64,000 nt of DNA. Origin: Stenotrophomonas sp. 610A2 (GTDB lineage: Bacteria; Pseudomonadota; Gammaproteobacteria; Xanthomonadales; Xanthomonadaceae). The notes beneath the pieces were generated by a model. It did no database searches. It saw only the letters and a program-made list of their open reading frames with translations, and was not told the origin of the DNA. Where the stretch lies: NCBI RefSeq assembly GCF_030549615.1, contig NZ_CP130832.1, positions 3,100,001-3,164,000 on the forward strand, given 5' to 3'. Both the position numbers and the translations under genes were made by a program. Of this stretch, positions 41,442-50,307 are shown piece by piece (the stretch's first letter is position 1; every line of letters starts with the position of its first letter).

Positions 41442-41531
41442 GTGCCACTCCGTTATGCCTACCGCAGGCAGGGTAAGCAGGCCGGTGTAAGGATTCATTG
41501 ATCCAGATCAGGCATGCGGCAGTCAGCCCGC

Positions 41532-41560
41532 AAACACAACGGGCGCCCTGCGGCGCCCGT
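41532..41560 (-). terminator. Terminator after the DUF4019 gene
   Basis: ACGGGCGCC and GGCGCCCGT enclose a 4-base loop. On the minus strand a weak T-rich tail (TGTGTTTGC) follows. It begins 26 bases after the stop codon. Confidence 0.75.
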
Positions 41561-41586
41561 GTGCATTGCCTTGCCGGTAGTGGCGC

Positions 41587-42153
41587 CTAGTTGGCCGAGG
41601 CAGCGCGCACGCTGTAGCCGGAGGCGCGCCACACCTTGTCCTCATCCAGACGGAACGAAACCAGCTCACGCACCGGCTGCGCATTGTTGGCGAAGCGGGT
41701 CGGGAAGCTGACGTTCAAATAGATGCCTTCCGGCACCGAAGCACCCGCCGGGTATTGCACGCGGGTGATCGACGGCTTGCCACGCGACACCAGCGCGCCG
41801 AGCTTGGCGCGATCGGCGTTGACGTTGTTGGCGAACACGTCGCGGGTCACCGCCTTGCGCGCCACTGCCGAGGCACCGTCCCAAACCGAGGCGGCCTGCT
41901 GCCCATCCACCAGCTGAGCGACGCGCTGCGCCGCAGCGGTCATCTCCGCATCCTGCTTTGCCACCTGCGCCTGCTGCGCCGCACTGAGCGCAGGTGCCGG
42001 GCGTGCAGCGGCGGAGGCCGGGGCCGGGGCTGCCGGTGTCGCAGCGCGCGCCGGCGCGGGCGTTGCCGCAGGGGCCGCTGCAGGCGCCTGCGCGAAAGCG
42101 CCTGCGACCGGTACGGCCAGGGACAGCACCATCAACAAACAACTGGATCGCAT
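41587..42153 (-). CDS. DUF4019 exported protein
   Basis: The protein has 188 residues. The signal peptide (SCLLMVLSLAVPVAGAFA) is followed by an Ala/Pro-rich linker and a DUF4019-like domain (VAQLVDGQQAASVWDGASAV, RVQYPAGASVPEGIYLNVSF, LVSFRLDEDKVWRASGYSV). The ATG at 42153 has GGAGAG just upstream; an ATG four codons earlier is possible. It probably sits in the periplasm; function unknown. Confidence 0.82.
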   Translation of the reverse strand: MRSSCLLMVLSLAVPVAGAFAQAPAAAPAATPAPARAATPAAPAPASAAARPAPALSAAQQAQVAKQDAEMTAAAQRVAQLVDGQQAASVWDGASAVARKAVTRDVFANNVNADRAKLGALVSRGKPSITRVQYPAGASVPEGIYLNVSFPTRFANNAQPVRELVSFRLDEDKVWRASGYSVRAASAN

Positions 42154-42232
42154 AGCTCTCTCCATGACGCTTTCAGTTGAACGGAATGCCAATCCAATCA
42201 CGGTTTGCGATGTTCCGCATCCCCCTGATTGT

Positions 42233-43390
42233 TCATTTACGTGTGCTGGACGCACCCACCTGCGCGCTGACTGCGGGCGTAGCCAGCACGGCTGGCGCGG
42301 CAACCGCGGCCGCAGCCCCGGTCGGAATGGTGGTCGGCATCGGCTCGAGCATGGCGGTGTCGATCTCCGACAGCGGGCTTTCTTCCGGGCAGACCTCGTC
42401 CGGGAAGCCGAACTGCTCCTTCAGCGCCTGGCCACAGCGGTTGACCGCTTCCAGATCGGCACCTTCCACCTTGCACTCGCGGTCGAAGGCGATCAGGAAG
42501 GAGTCCTTCCGACGGACGAAATCATCGCCGCATTTGCGCATCTGCTTGATCCGCTCCAGGTCGTCCTGCACCGCATTGGTGCCGTCCAGCCCGTATTGCT
42601 TGAGTTCGTCGTTGGTCAACACGCGCAGGCTGCGGTTGGGCACGGTCATCATCAGGTCGGCAACGCCCACTGCCACGCCATTGCGCTGCAGGTAGTCCTT
42701 CACGTTGTCGTAGACCTCGTGCAGCTCCTTGTTCAACTCAGCGCGCGAACTGGCGGTGGAGCTGATGCGCATCATGCGGTGGATGCCGACCTTGCCGGAG
42801 ATCAAGCGGTTGTCGCCAGCCGCCAGCACGAACACGCAGGCACTGTGGCAGACCGAACCTTCGCGCACCCAGATGGTCCAGCCCGATTCACCGATGCTGT
42901 CGCCGGCCACGATCGCCGCTTCCACCTGGCCACCACTGGAGTCCAGGTCGAGGATGCGCTTGCTGATCTTCATCGCATCGGCGACCACAGCCAGGCGCGT
43001 CACCATCGCCGCGAATGAAGGATTGATCTTGCCTGCATAGCGCACCCGCAGCAGGCCGCGTTCCTTGCAGGGCTCCAGCGCCGCGTCCATGCTGGCGCGA
43101 TCAAACGCCGCCAACTCGGTGCCGTCGCCGCTTTCACCGGCATAGTCGGTGCCACAGCTGACCCATGCCTTGCCGTTCTCCAGCACCAGCTCAGGCCAGG
43201 GTTTGTCCTTGGCCGGCAATACCGGTGCCGGCGGGGTTGGCGCATCGGCGGCGTTGATCGACACCATGTGGTCGCCATCGGCGGCGAGCGCAGCGGCGGG
43301 ATCGGCCACGGGCTTCTTGTCCTGCGTCTGCGGATTGCAGGCCATCAGCCCGATGCACAACAACGGCGACCACCAGAACTTGGGCAACAT
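42233..43390 (-). CDS. Periplasmic ClpP-like (COG3904-type) lipoprotein
   Basis: The protein has 385 residues. The lipobox GLMAC (Cys 18) gives an anchored lipoprotein. The core ILDLDSSGGQVEAAIVAGDS, GSVCHSACVFVLAAGDNRLI and VGIHRMMR is that of the COG3904 group, which has a ClpP/crotonase-like fold with a Ser in the place of the ClpP nucleophile and a paired CxxxC. Peptidase activity is not proven. An Ala/Pro/Val-rich tail ends it. It is in line with the DUF4019 gene, 79 bases apart. Confidence 0.83.
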   Translation of the reverse strand: MLPKFWWSPLLCIGLMACNPQTQDKKPVADPAAALAADGDHMVSINAADAPTPPAPVLPAKDKPWPELVLENGKAWVSCGTDYAGESGDGTELAAFDRASMDAALEPCKERGLLRVRYAGKINPSFAAMVTRLAVVADAMKISKRILDLDSSGGQVEAAIVAGDSIGESGWTIWVREGSVCHSACVFVLAAGDNRLISGKVGIHRMMRISSTASSRAELNKELHEVYDNVKDYLQRNGVAVGVADLMMTVPNRSLRVLTNDELKQYGLDGTNAVQDDLERIKQMRKCGDDFVRRKDSFLIAFDRECKVEGADLEAVNRCGQALKEQFGFPDEVCPEESPLSEIDTAMLEPMPTTIPTGAAAAVAAPAVLATPAVSAQVGASSTRK

Positions 43391-43555
43391 GGAGAGCGAT
43401 CAGGTCCGTACTACGGCGCAGCGGCGCCAGGGAGGGGGACAGTCTAGTGCGCAACACCCTCCCTGCTGCAACGTCCGGTGAATCAACACAGCGTCACGTG
43501 CATTGATGTCCGAAAATGGCCAGTAACCGCCGCCGACCGCGCCTAGACTTGGCCC

Positions 43556-45046
43556 ATGCAGAACCTCCTGATGCCCGCCCACGTGCAATGCGAACAAGCC
43601 CGCCTGGCCCGCGATGCGCGCTTTGATGGCCTGTTCTTCACCGCTGTGCGCAGCACCGGCATCTACTGTCGCCCGGTCTGCCCGGCGCCGCCGCCCAAGC
43701 CCGAGAATGTCAGCTACTACCCCAGCGCGGCCGCCGCCAGCGCCGCCGGTTACCGGCCCTGCCTGCGCTGCCGCCCTGAACTGTCACCGGATGACGCCAA
43801 TCTGCTGCAGGACCAGACCCTGCATCAGGCATTGGCCTTACTCAATGAAGGCATCCTGCAGGAGCAACCCGCGACCGCGCTGGCCGAGGCGATGGGGATC
43901 AGCGCACGCCAGCTGCAACGGCTGTTCGTGGCAAAGCTCGGCGCAACCCCGGCGCAGCTGCACACCACCCGGCGCCTATTGCTGGCCAAGCAGTTGCTGA
44001 CCGAAACCGCCCTGCCGGTGACCCAGATCGCGCTGGCCGCCGGCTTCAACAGCCTGCGCCGCTTCAACAGCGCCTTCCTCGAAGGCTGCGGCATGCCGCC
44101 GAGCGCACTGCGCAAGCAGCATGGCGCGGTAGCCGGCGGCGAGCCGGTACTGCGCCTGGCCTACCGGCCACCGCTGGACTTCCCGCTGATGCTGGCCTTC
44201 CTGCGCAGGCGTTCCCTGCCCGGCATCGAGTACATCGATGAGAGCAGCTACCAGCGGGTGGTCGTCGCCAACGGCGTGGCCAGCCTGATCCGCGTCACCG
44301 CCGACCCCAAGCGCCCGGAGCTGCGCCTGCAACTGGGCACCACCGATCCGCGCGCCATTCCCGCCATAGTCGCCAAGGTACGCCGGGTCTTCGACCTGGA
44401 TGCCGACCTGCGCACCGTCCACGCAACGCTGGGCCAGGAACCGCTGCTGGCTCGCGGCATCGCCGAACGCCCGGGGCTGCGCATTCCCGGCGGCTGGGAC
44501 GGCTTTGAAGTCGCAGCGCGCGCCGTGCTCGGCCAGCAGGTCAGCGTTGCCGCCGCCACCACGCTGGCACGTCGCCTGGTCGATCGCTTCGGCGAGCACC
44601 TGCCCGGCATGCCCGAAGGCCTGGACCGGCAGTTCCCGGCACCGGCAACGCTGGTCGAGGCACCGCTGGAAAGCATCGGCCTGCCACGCACCCGCGCCGC
44701 CACCCTGCGCGCCATCGCCCGCGCCTGCGCCGAGAACCAACTGGACTTCAGCCGCGCGCAGACGCTGGAAAGCTTCGTGCAGAAGGCAACCGCACTGCCC
44801 GGCATCGGCCCATGGACCGCGCATTACATGGCGCTGCGGGCGATGGGCCTACCCGACGCCTTCCCTGCCGGCGATCTGGTGCTGCAGCAGGTACTGGGCG
44901 AAGGCGAGCGGCTGAGCGAACGCGAAACCGAGCGCCGCTCGCAGCTGTGGCGGCCCTGGCGCGCCTATGCGGTGTTGCACTTATGGCATCTGGCCGTGCC
45001 CGCCGAAAAGAGGAATTCCAAGCCTGTTACGGAGGCCAACGCATGA
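43556..45046 (+). CDS. Ada-type regulator fused to AlkA DNA-3-methyladenine glycosylase
   Basis: The protein has 496 residues. The N-terminal Ada domain keeps the zinc/phosphotriester site Cys38, Cys42, Cys69 and Cys72 (GIYCRPVC; YRPCLRCRPE). An AraC-type HTH (about 85-190) follows, then an AlkA glycosylase with an HhH motif (LPGIGPWTAHYMALRAMG) and catalytic Asp in FPAGDLVLQQ. The methylguanine transferase domain of E. coli Ada is missing here and is supplied by the downstream ogt gene. It senses methylphosphotriesters, activates transcription and excises alkylated bases. Confidence 0.93.
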   Translation: MQNLLMPAHVQCEQARLARDARFDGLFFTAVRSTGIYCRPVCPAPPPKPENVSYYPSAAAASAAGYRPCLRCRPELSPDDANLLQDQTLHQALALLNEGILQEQPATALAEAMGISARQLQRLFVAKLGATPAQLHTTRRLLLAKQLLTETALPVTQIALAAGFNSLRRFNSAFLEGCGMPPSALRKQHGAVAGGEPVLRLAYRPPLDFPLMLAFLRRRSLPGIEYIDESSYQRVVVANGVASLIRVTADPKRPELRLQLGTTDPRAIPAIVAKVRRVFDLDADLRTVHATLGQEPLLARGIAERPGLRIPGGWDGFEVAARAVLGQQVSVAAATTLARRLVDRFGEHLPGMPEGLDRQFPAPATLVEAPLESIGLPRTRAATLRAIARACAENQLDFSRAQTLESFVQKATALPGIGPWTAHYMALRAMGLPDAFPAGDLVLQQVLGEGERLSERETERRSQLWRPWRAYAVLHLWHLAVPAEKRNSKPVTEANA

Positions 45047-45555
45047 ACACCCTCTATTACGACCGCTTCGACAGCCCCATCGGCGCGCTGACCGTCGCCG
45101 TCGACCAGGTCGGCGTGCGCCACATCCTGTTCGCCGAAAACCGCCACGACGCCAAGGGCCGCGAGCATTGGCAGCGCGATCCGGATGCCGTTGCCGAACC
45201 GCGTCGGCAGTTGCTGGAATACCTGCGCGGCGAACGCCAGGACTTCCAGCTGGAGCTGGCACCGGTGGGCACAGAATTCCAGCTGCAGGTCTGGCACACG
45301 CTTGCGCAGATCCCGTTCGGCGCAACCTGGAGCTACCGGCAGCTTGCCGAACGCATTGGCCGGCCAACTGCCACGCGCGCGGTCGGTGCAGCCAACGGTC
45401 GCAATCCATTGCCGATCGTGCTGCCGTGTCATCGGGTGATCGGCAACAACGGCGCACTGACCGGCTTCGGTGGCGGGCTGCCGACCAAGGCAGCGCTGTT
45501 GAAACTGGAAGGAGTACCCAGCGAAGGTGAGCGGGTGGCGGATCTGTTTGGCTGA
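45043..45555 (+). CDS. ogt: Methylated-DNA-protein-cysteine methyltransferase
   Basis: The protein has 170 residues. The active-site motif PCHRV with Cys129, the RAVGAANGRNPLPIVLPC context and the HTH QIPFGATWSYRQLAE are all present. It transfers methyl groups from O6-methylguanine to its cysteine. ATG overlaps the ada/alkA stop as ATGA, with GGAGG upstream, so translation is coupled. It supplies the function that the fused Ada lacks. Confidence 0.94.
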   Translation: MNTLYYDRFDSPIGALTVAVDQVGVRHILFAENRHDAKGREHWQRDPDAVAEPRRQLLEYLRGERQDFQLELAPVGTEFQLQVWHTLAQIPFGATWSYRQLAERIGRPTATRAVGAANGRNPLPIVLPCHRVIGNNGALTGFGGGLPTKAALLKLEGVPSEGERVADLFG

Positions 45556-45566
45556 CTGTGCCGGCT

Positions 45567-45594
45567 CCCCGGGTGCGCTTTGCTTACCCGGGCT
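45567..45594. repeat. Palindrome family D, single copy
   Basis: CCCCGGGTGCGC and TTGCTTACCCGGGCT form one hairpin in the gap before the phosphodiesterase gene. Confidence 0.75.
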
Positions 45595-45667
45595 GCTGGC
45601 GTCGATCCATTGGCAACATGCCTAAGGTTGTATTTGTACGGTCACCGGCGCGGCCTATCATGGCGGC

Positions 45668-46915
45668 ATGACTTTTCTACGTATTTCGGCCAGTGCACTG
45701 GCCTGTGCGCTGCTCGCAGCCTGCGCCACCACGCCCTCGCCCACCGCAGTAGCGGACGCTCCGCCCACCGTGCTGATGATCTCCATCGACGGCCTGCGCG
45801 CTGACAAACTCAGTGATGCCGACAGCCCCAACCTGATGCGCCTGGCACGCGAAGGCGTGCGTAGCGTCGGCATGCGTCCTTCCTATCCCTCACTCACCTT
45901 TCCCAACCATTACACGCTGGTGACCGGCCTGCGCCCGGACCATCACGGGCTGGTGCACAACGCGATGAGCGCCGATGCGCTCGGTGACTTCAAGGTCAGC
46001 GACCGCGCCGCCGTGCAGAACGCAGCATGGTGGGATGGCGGCGAGCCAATCTGGGTCAGCGTGCGCAAGGCCGGCCTGAAGAGCGCCACCTGGTCGTGGC
46101 CGGGCAGCGAAGCACCGGTGCGCGGCCTGCATGCCAATCAATGGCGGATGTATGACGAAAGCGTGCCGCTGCCCGAGCGCATGACCCAGGTATTGGCGTG
46201 GCTGCATGGCGAGCCGGACGCGATCAAGCCGCGCTTCGTTGCCACCTACATGGAGCAGGTGGACAAGGCCGGGCATGCACACGGCCCTGACTCGCCCGAA
46301 TACACCGCGGCATTGCAACAGGTGGATGCCGCCGTCGGCCAACTGGTCGATGGCATGCGCCGCGACGGCCTGCTCGATCACACCAATGTGATCGTGGTTT
46401 CCGACCACGGCATGGCAACGGTCAAATATGGCAATGCTGTCGCCATTGAAGACATGGTGGCACCGGCCATCGCCAAGGCCGTCTCGGTTGGGCAATCGGT
46501 GGGCTTTGCGCCGCAGCCCGGCAAGCAGGCGGAGGCGGAAAAAGCGCTGCTCGGCGAGCACGCGCATTACCAATGCTGGAACAAGGCCGAGCTACCCATA
46601 CGCTGGCATTACGGCAGCAATCCGCGCATACCGGCCATCGTCTGCCAGATGCAGGAAGGCTGGGACGCACTGCCCCGTGACAGCATCGCCAAACGCTCGC
46701 CAGGTGACCGCGGCTCACACGGCTACGACCCGGCACTGCCCTCGATGCAGGCGGTATTCGTTGCCCGCGGCCCGGCGTTTGCCCAAGGCAAACAGCTCAG
46801 CGCCTTCGACAACGTCGACGTCTACCCGCTGCTGACCCGCCTGATCGGCATCCCGGCCCAGCCCAACGACGGCGACCCGCAGGCTCTGCAACAAGCCCTG
46901 CGCCAGCCAGACTGA
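45668..46915 (+). CDS. Nucleotide pyrophosphatase/phosphodiesterase lipoprotein
   Basis: The protein has 415 residues. The lipobox ALLAAC (Cys 19) anchors it. The NPP fold of the alkaline phosphatase superfamily is clear: first metal Asp in MISIDGLRADKL, catalytic Thr77 in PSLTFPNH, second metal Asp/His in EQVDKAGHAHG, and SDHGM. This matches the Xanthomonas NPP, which hydrolyses nucleotides and phosphodiesters in the periplasm. The start at 45668 gives an intact signal peptide. Confidence 0.93.
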   Translation: MTFLRISASALACALLAACATTPSPTAVADAPPTVLMISIDGLRADKLSDADSPNLMRLAREGVRSVGMRPSYPSLTFPNHYTLVTGLRPDHHGLVHNAMSADALGDFKVSDRAAVQNAAWWDGGEPIWVSVRKAGLKSATWSWPGSEAPVRGLHANQWRMYDESVPLPERMTQVLAWLHGEPDAIKPRFVATYMEQVDKAGHAHGPDSPEYTAALQQVDAAVGQLVDGMRRDGLLDHTNVIVVSDHGMATVKYGNAVAIEDMVAPAIAKAVSVGQSVGFAPQPGKQAEAEKALLGEHAHYQCWNKAELPIRWHYGSNPRIPAIVCQMQEGWDALPRDSIAKRSPGDRGSHGYDPALPSMQAVFVARGPAFAQGKQLSAFDNVDVYPLLTRLIGIPAQPNDGDPQALQQALRQPD

Positions 46916-46916
46916 G

Positions 46917-46947
46917 GTAGCCCGGGCATGCGCAAGCGCAGCCCGGA
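46917..46947. repeat. Palindrome family D, single copy
   Basis: GTAGCCCGGGCATGCGC, then AAGCGCAGCCCGGA forms a hairpin directly after the stop of the phosphodiesterase gene. Confidence 0.75.
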
Positions 46948-46977
46948 TGCTTTGCCTGACACACAAACTGCAGGCAC

Positions 46978-47005
46978 AAAAAAAGCGGCGCAATGCGCCG
47001 CTTTT
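46978..47005. terminator. Bidirectional rho-independent terminator
   Basis: AAAAGCGGCGC pairs with GCGCCGCTTTT around a 3-base loop, with A-rich and T-rich flanks on both sides. It ends the phosphodiesterase gene on the plus strand and the small THX gene on the minus strand. Confidence 0.9.
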
Positions 47006-47027
47006 CTGTGACCACTGCCTGGCTGGA

Positions 47028-47207
47028 TCAGCCGGCCTTGGCGACGGTCTTCTTGGCGACGGCCTTCTTGGCCGGGGCCTTGGCGACAGTCTTCTTGGCG
47101 ACCGGCGCAGCTGCGCCCACGGCCACCTTGCTCACGTGCGAGCGCGAATTGCCATAGCTGGCGTTGTAGCGCTTGCCCTTGGCGGTCTTACGGTCACCCT
47201 TACCCAT
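47028..47207 (-). CDS. 30S ribosomal protein THX, with Lys/Ala/Val repeat tail
   Basis: The gene is short, 59 residues. AAGGAG lies eight bases before the ATG at 47207. The N-terminal half MGKGDRKTAKGKRYNASYGN is the bTHX signature, a small basic peptide that binds at the top of the 30S head. The second half, VAKKTVAKAPAKKAVAKKTV, is a repetitive, histone-H1-like tail of AKK and VAK units. The tail is probably unstructured and binds RNA. The terminator at 46978-47005 follows. Confidence 0.9.
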   Translation of the reverse strand: MGKGDRKTAKGKRYNASYGNSRSHVSKVAVGAAAPVAKKTVAKAPAKKAVAKKTVAKAG

Positions 47208-47312
47208 GTCGTCAACTCCTTGGTTTGTAATCAGTTACCCCGTGCAAGCACGGGTTTTGCGAGGCCACAACAAGCTCCCTCGCGCATGGACAGGAAGCCT
47301 ACCATGCGCCCC

Positions 47313-47729
47313 TCAATGTGCGCAGCTGGCGTCGTGCACGTGCACATGGTTCAAGCGCAGGTTGACCACATGCGCCAAACCCACCAGCACGCCACCCAAG
47401 GTCATCACCACCGCATGTGGAATCTGCGAATGATGCAGCTCCGGGTTCAACAGACCAGCCCATAGCAGCAGCAGGCCTGGCACCAACAACAACAAGGCCA
47501 TCAGCGCGCGGTGTCGCAGATAGCCCCAGATCAGGCTGAACAGACCCAGCACGGTGACGAAGATGACGATCGTGGCCTCCACGCCATCGCTGAGCCAGAA
47601 CGACAAGCCCAGGGCCGGGGCTGCCGCCAGCAAAGCCGGCAACAACGCGCAATGCACCGCACAGATCAATGACCCGGTGGCACCAAAACGATCGAGGAAT
47701 TTGCGTAGTCCGGTAGGTGGGATGGGCAT
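47313..47729 (-). CDS. MerC-domain membrane protein
   Basis: The protein has 138 residues with four membrane helices. MerC-type features are the N-terminal CxxxC-like pair (Cys23 and Cys27 in SLICAVHCALLPALL), the helix after it (DGVEATIVIFVTVLGLF) and a short His-rich tail (HVHVHDASCAH). MerC proteins move mercuric or other metal ions. It is divergent from the zinc-type TonB receptor across the Zur-box region. A role in zinc rather than mercury is inferred from that context. Confidence 0.78.
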   Translation of the reverse strand: MPIPPTGLRKFLDRFGATGSLICAVHCALLPALLAAAPALGLSFWLSDGVEATIVIFVTVLGLFSLIWGYLRHRALMALLLLVPGLLLLWAGLLNPELHHSQIPHAVVMTLGGVLVGLAHVVNLRLNHVHVHDASCAH

Positions 47730-47757
47730 GACTTCCAGCAGGGGCGACGGAACGTTA

Positions 47758-47772
47758 TGGAATAATATAACA
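47758..47772. promoter_or_regulatory. Candidate Zur box between the MerC-like gene and the TonB receptor
   Basis: TGGAATAATATAACA differs from the Zur palindrome TGTTATNATATAACA of gammaproteobacteria at two of its fixed positions (3 and 4) and sits in an AT-rich island in GC-rich DNA. It is 29 bases from the MerC-like start and 95 bases from the receptor start, so it could regulate both. Confidence 0.65.
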
Positions 47773-47867
47773 TAATCGCCGTCCCCGCCCTAACCGCCTG
47801 CGCCAACCCCTTGCCGCCTCCGGTTCAGACTGCCACCCAAGTGATACACAGTAACAGAGAGAGTCCC

Positions 47868-50066
47868 ATGTCCCTTCCCCGCCGCACCAAGCACCACCTG
47901 CTGTTCCTTGCCTTGATGGCCGCCCTGCCCGCGGTTGCCAGCGCTGCCGATGACGACGCCAGCCAGAGTCACCACCTGACGGAGTTGAGCGCGGTCAAGG
48001 TCACTGCATCGCCGCTGCAGGGCTCGGCCGAATCACTGGCACGTCCGGTCGAAGTGCTGGCCGGCACCGATCTGGATGAACACAAGTCCGGCACCCTGGG
48101 CGACACCGTCGCCAAGCTGCCCGGCGTGCAGAGCACCTTCTTCGGCCCCGGCGTCGGCCGCCCGATCATCCGCGGCCAGGAAGGCCCGCGCGTGGCGGTG
48201 GTATCCAATGGCGTCGGCAACATGGACGCCTCCACCGTCAGCGCCGACCACGCCTCCGCCATCGAACCCTTCCTGGCGGACCAGATCGAAGTACTGAAAG
48301 GCCCGGCCACCCTGCTGTTCGGCAGCGGTGCGATTGGCGGCGCGGTGAACGTGGTCGATGGCCGCATTGCCAGCGAAGTGCCGGACCGCCCGCTCAGCGG
48401 TCGCGCCGAAGTACGCGGCAACTCGGTCAACGAAGAACGCAGCGGCATGTTCCGCCTGGACGGCGTCAGCGGTGACAACCTGGTCCTGCATGTCGACGGC
48501 CTGATCCGCAACGGCGACGATTACCGCATCCCCGGCTACGCGATCGACCCGCATGCGCTGGATGCCGATGGCCATGACGATCACGATGCCCATGACGAAG
48601 ACGCCGGAACCCGCGGTCGCCTCGACAACAGCTCGGTACGCACCCGTGCAGGTGGTTTCGGTGCCACCTGGTTCGGCGAAGGCGGCTTCCTGGGCGCCTC
48701 GCTGGGCACCTATCGCAGCAACTACGGCATTCCCAACGGCGCCCACGTGCATGCCGACGATGATCACGACCATGACCACGATGACCACGACCATGGCGAC
48801 GCCGAGGAAGGCGACGAGCACGACGTGCGCATCGACATGGTGCAGAACCGCTTCGACCTGAAGGGCGGCCTGTACAACCCGACCTCGTTCCTGAAGAGCC
48901 TGACCGTGCGCGGCGGCTACACCGATTACGAGCACACCGAGCTGGAAGCCGGCACACCATCCACCCGCTTCACCAACAAGGGCTTTGAAGGCCGCGTCGA
49001 AGCCGTGCAGCAGCCGCTGGCCGGTTGGGACGGTGCCTTCGGCGTGCAGTTCGGCAGCAGTGACTTCGGTGCCACCGGCGAAGAGGCCTTCGTACCGGGT
49101 ACCACCACCGACACCATTGGCGCATTCGTGCTGCAGGAAAAGCAGTTCGGGCCGTTCAAGCTGGAACTGGGTGCGCGCCATGACCGGGTCAAGCTCGATC
49201 CGAATGACGCGCAGCGCAACCGCAGCTTCGGTGCGACCAATCTGTCGGCGTCGGGCATCTGGGCCTTGAACGACACCTTCGACCTGCGTTTCGGCGTGGA
49301 CGCCTCCGAGCGCGCACCGACCAACGAAGAGCTGTACGCCGCAGGCGCGCACATCGCCACCCGCTCGTTGGAAATCGGCAACGCCAACATGGACACCGAG
49401 CGCGGTCGTCGCGTCGAGCTGGGCCTGCACGCGCACAACGAACGCTTCGACCTGCAGGCAGCGATCTACCAGACCAAGTTCAAGGACTTCATCTACCTGG
49501 CCGACACCGGCGTGGTCGAAGGCGGCCTGCCGGTACGCACCTGGACCCAGAACGACGCCACCTTCAAGGGCGCCGAGGCAGAAGCCACCTGGCACATGCT
49601 GGAGAATGTGGCAGGCGATTGGGACCTGCGTGTATTCGGCGACTACGTGAAGGCGGAGCTGGATGGCAGCGGCAGCCGCAATGTCGCCATCGCCGTGCCG
49701 CACGGCGACCACGCGCACAACTACAACGTCGAGCTGGCCAATGGCGGCTACCTGCCGCGCATCGCCCCGGCCCGTGTTGGTGCAGACCTGCACTGGTCGC
49801 TGGGTGGCTGGCGCGCCTCGCTGGGCGCCGTGCGTTACGGCAGCCAGAAGGATGTTGCCGAGAACGAGGAAGCCAGCGCCGGTTACACGCTGGTGGACGC
49901 ACACGTGGCGTATCGCTGGGACCGCAATGGCAGCAACAGCTACGAAGTTTTCCTCGATGGCAGCAACCTGACCGATCGTGAGGCACGCCCGCATACGTCG
50001 CTGCTGCGGGACTACTCGCCGCTGCCGGGTCGTGGCGTGGCGTTCGGCATCCGCGCCTGGTTCTAA
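47868..50066 (+). CDS. TonB-dependent receptor, ZnuD-like, with His/Asp-rich loops
   Basis: The protein has 732 residues. A signal peptide (LLFLALMAALPAVASA) precedes the plug domain (GQEGPRVAVVSNGVGNMDAS; IEVLKGPATLLFGSGAIGG) and the beta-barrel, which ends in GIRAWF with the final Phe. Two external loops are rich in His and Asp (HDDHDAHDED; HADDDHDHDHDDHDHG), fit for zinc capture, as in the neisserial ZnuD. The start at 47868 has GAGAG upstream. A Zur box lies in its promoter region and zur is also in this window. Confidence 0.9.
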   Translation: MSLPRRTKHHLLFLALMAALPAVASAADDDASQSHHLTELSAVKVTASPLQGSAESLARPVEVLAGTDLDEHKSGTLGDTVAKLPGVQSTFFGPGVGRPIIRGQEGPRVAVVSNGVGNMDASTVSADHASAIEPFLADQIEVLKGPATLLFGSGAIGGAVNVVDGRIASEVPDRPLSGRAEVRGNSVNEERSGMFRLDGVSGDNLVLHVDGLIRNGDDYRIPGYAIDPHALDADGHDDHDAHDEDAGTRGRLDNSSVRTRAGGFGATWFGEGGFLGASLGTYRSNYGIPNGAHVHADDDHDHDHDDHDHGDAEEGDEHDVRIDMVQNRFDLKGGLYNPTSFLKSLTVRGGYTDYEHTELEAGTPSTRFTNKGFEGRVEAVQQPLAGWDGAFGVQFGSSDFGATGEEAFVPGTTTDTIGAFVLQEKQFGPFKLELGARHDRVKLDPNDAQRNRSFGATNLSASGIWALNDTFDLRFGVDASERAPTNEELYAAGAHIATRSLEIGNANMDTERGRRVELGLHAHNERFDLQAAIYQTKFKDFIYLADTGVVEGGLPVRTWTQNDATFKGAEAEATWHMLENVAGDWDLRVFGDYVKAELDGSGSRNVAIAVPHGDHAHNYNVELANGGYLPRIAPARVGADLHWSLGGWRASLGAVRYGSQKDVAENEEASAGYTLVDAHVAYRWDRNGSNSYEVFLDGSNLTDREARPHTSLLRDYSPLPGRGVAFGIRAWF

Positions 50067-50082
50067 GAGCCTGCTGCAGGCT

Positions 50083-50200
50083 TTGGCTTTGAGCTTTGGC
50101 TCCTGCTCCTGCTTTCCCCTCTCCCGCCTGCGGGAGAGGGGCAGGGGTGAGGGCAAGCTTTTGCTTCTGCACTTGGTTCCGCTTCCGCTTCTGACTCTCC
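50083..50200. repeat. Degenerate GCT-hexamers around a family E palindrome
   Basis: Short hexamer runs (GCTTTG, GCTCCT, then after the palindrome GCTTCT and GCTTCC) flank CCCTCTCCCGCCTGCGGGAG with AGGGGCAGGGGTGAGG (50115-50153). Same arrangement as the left arm of the composite at 59957. The gap 50067-50622 (556 bases) has no gene that I can see. Confidence 0.75.
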
Positions 50201-50223
50201 CACTTAACAACCCAAGCGCACAC

Positions 50224-50248
50224 AAAAACCACCGCAAGGTGGTTTTTT
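50224..50248 (+). terminator. Terminator for the TonB receptor gene
   Basis: AAAAACCACC pairs with GGTGGTTTTTT around GCAA, ending in a run of six thymines. It lies about 160 bases after the stop codon, beyond the family E palindrome. Confidence 0.85.
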
Positions 50249-50307
50249 GCTTCGTGCAGAACCCGCTGCGTTGAAACAAGCTCAAGTACAGCCATAGCCA
50301 GATCAAA

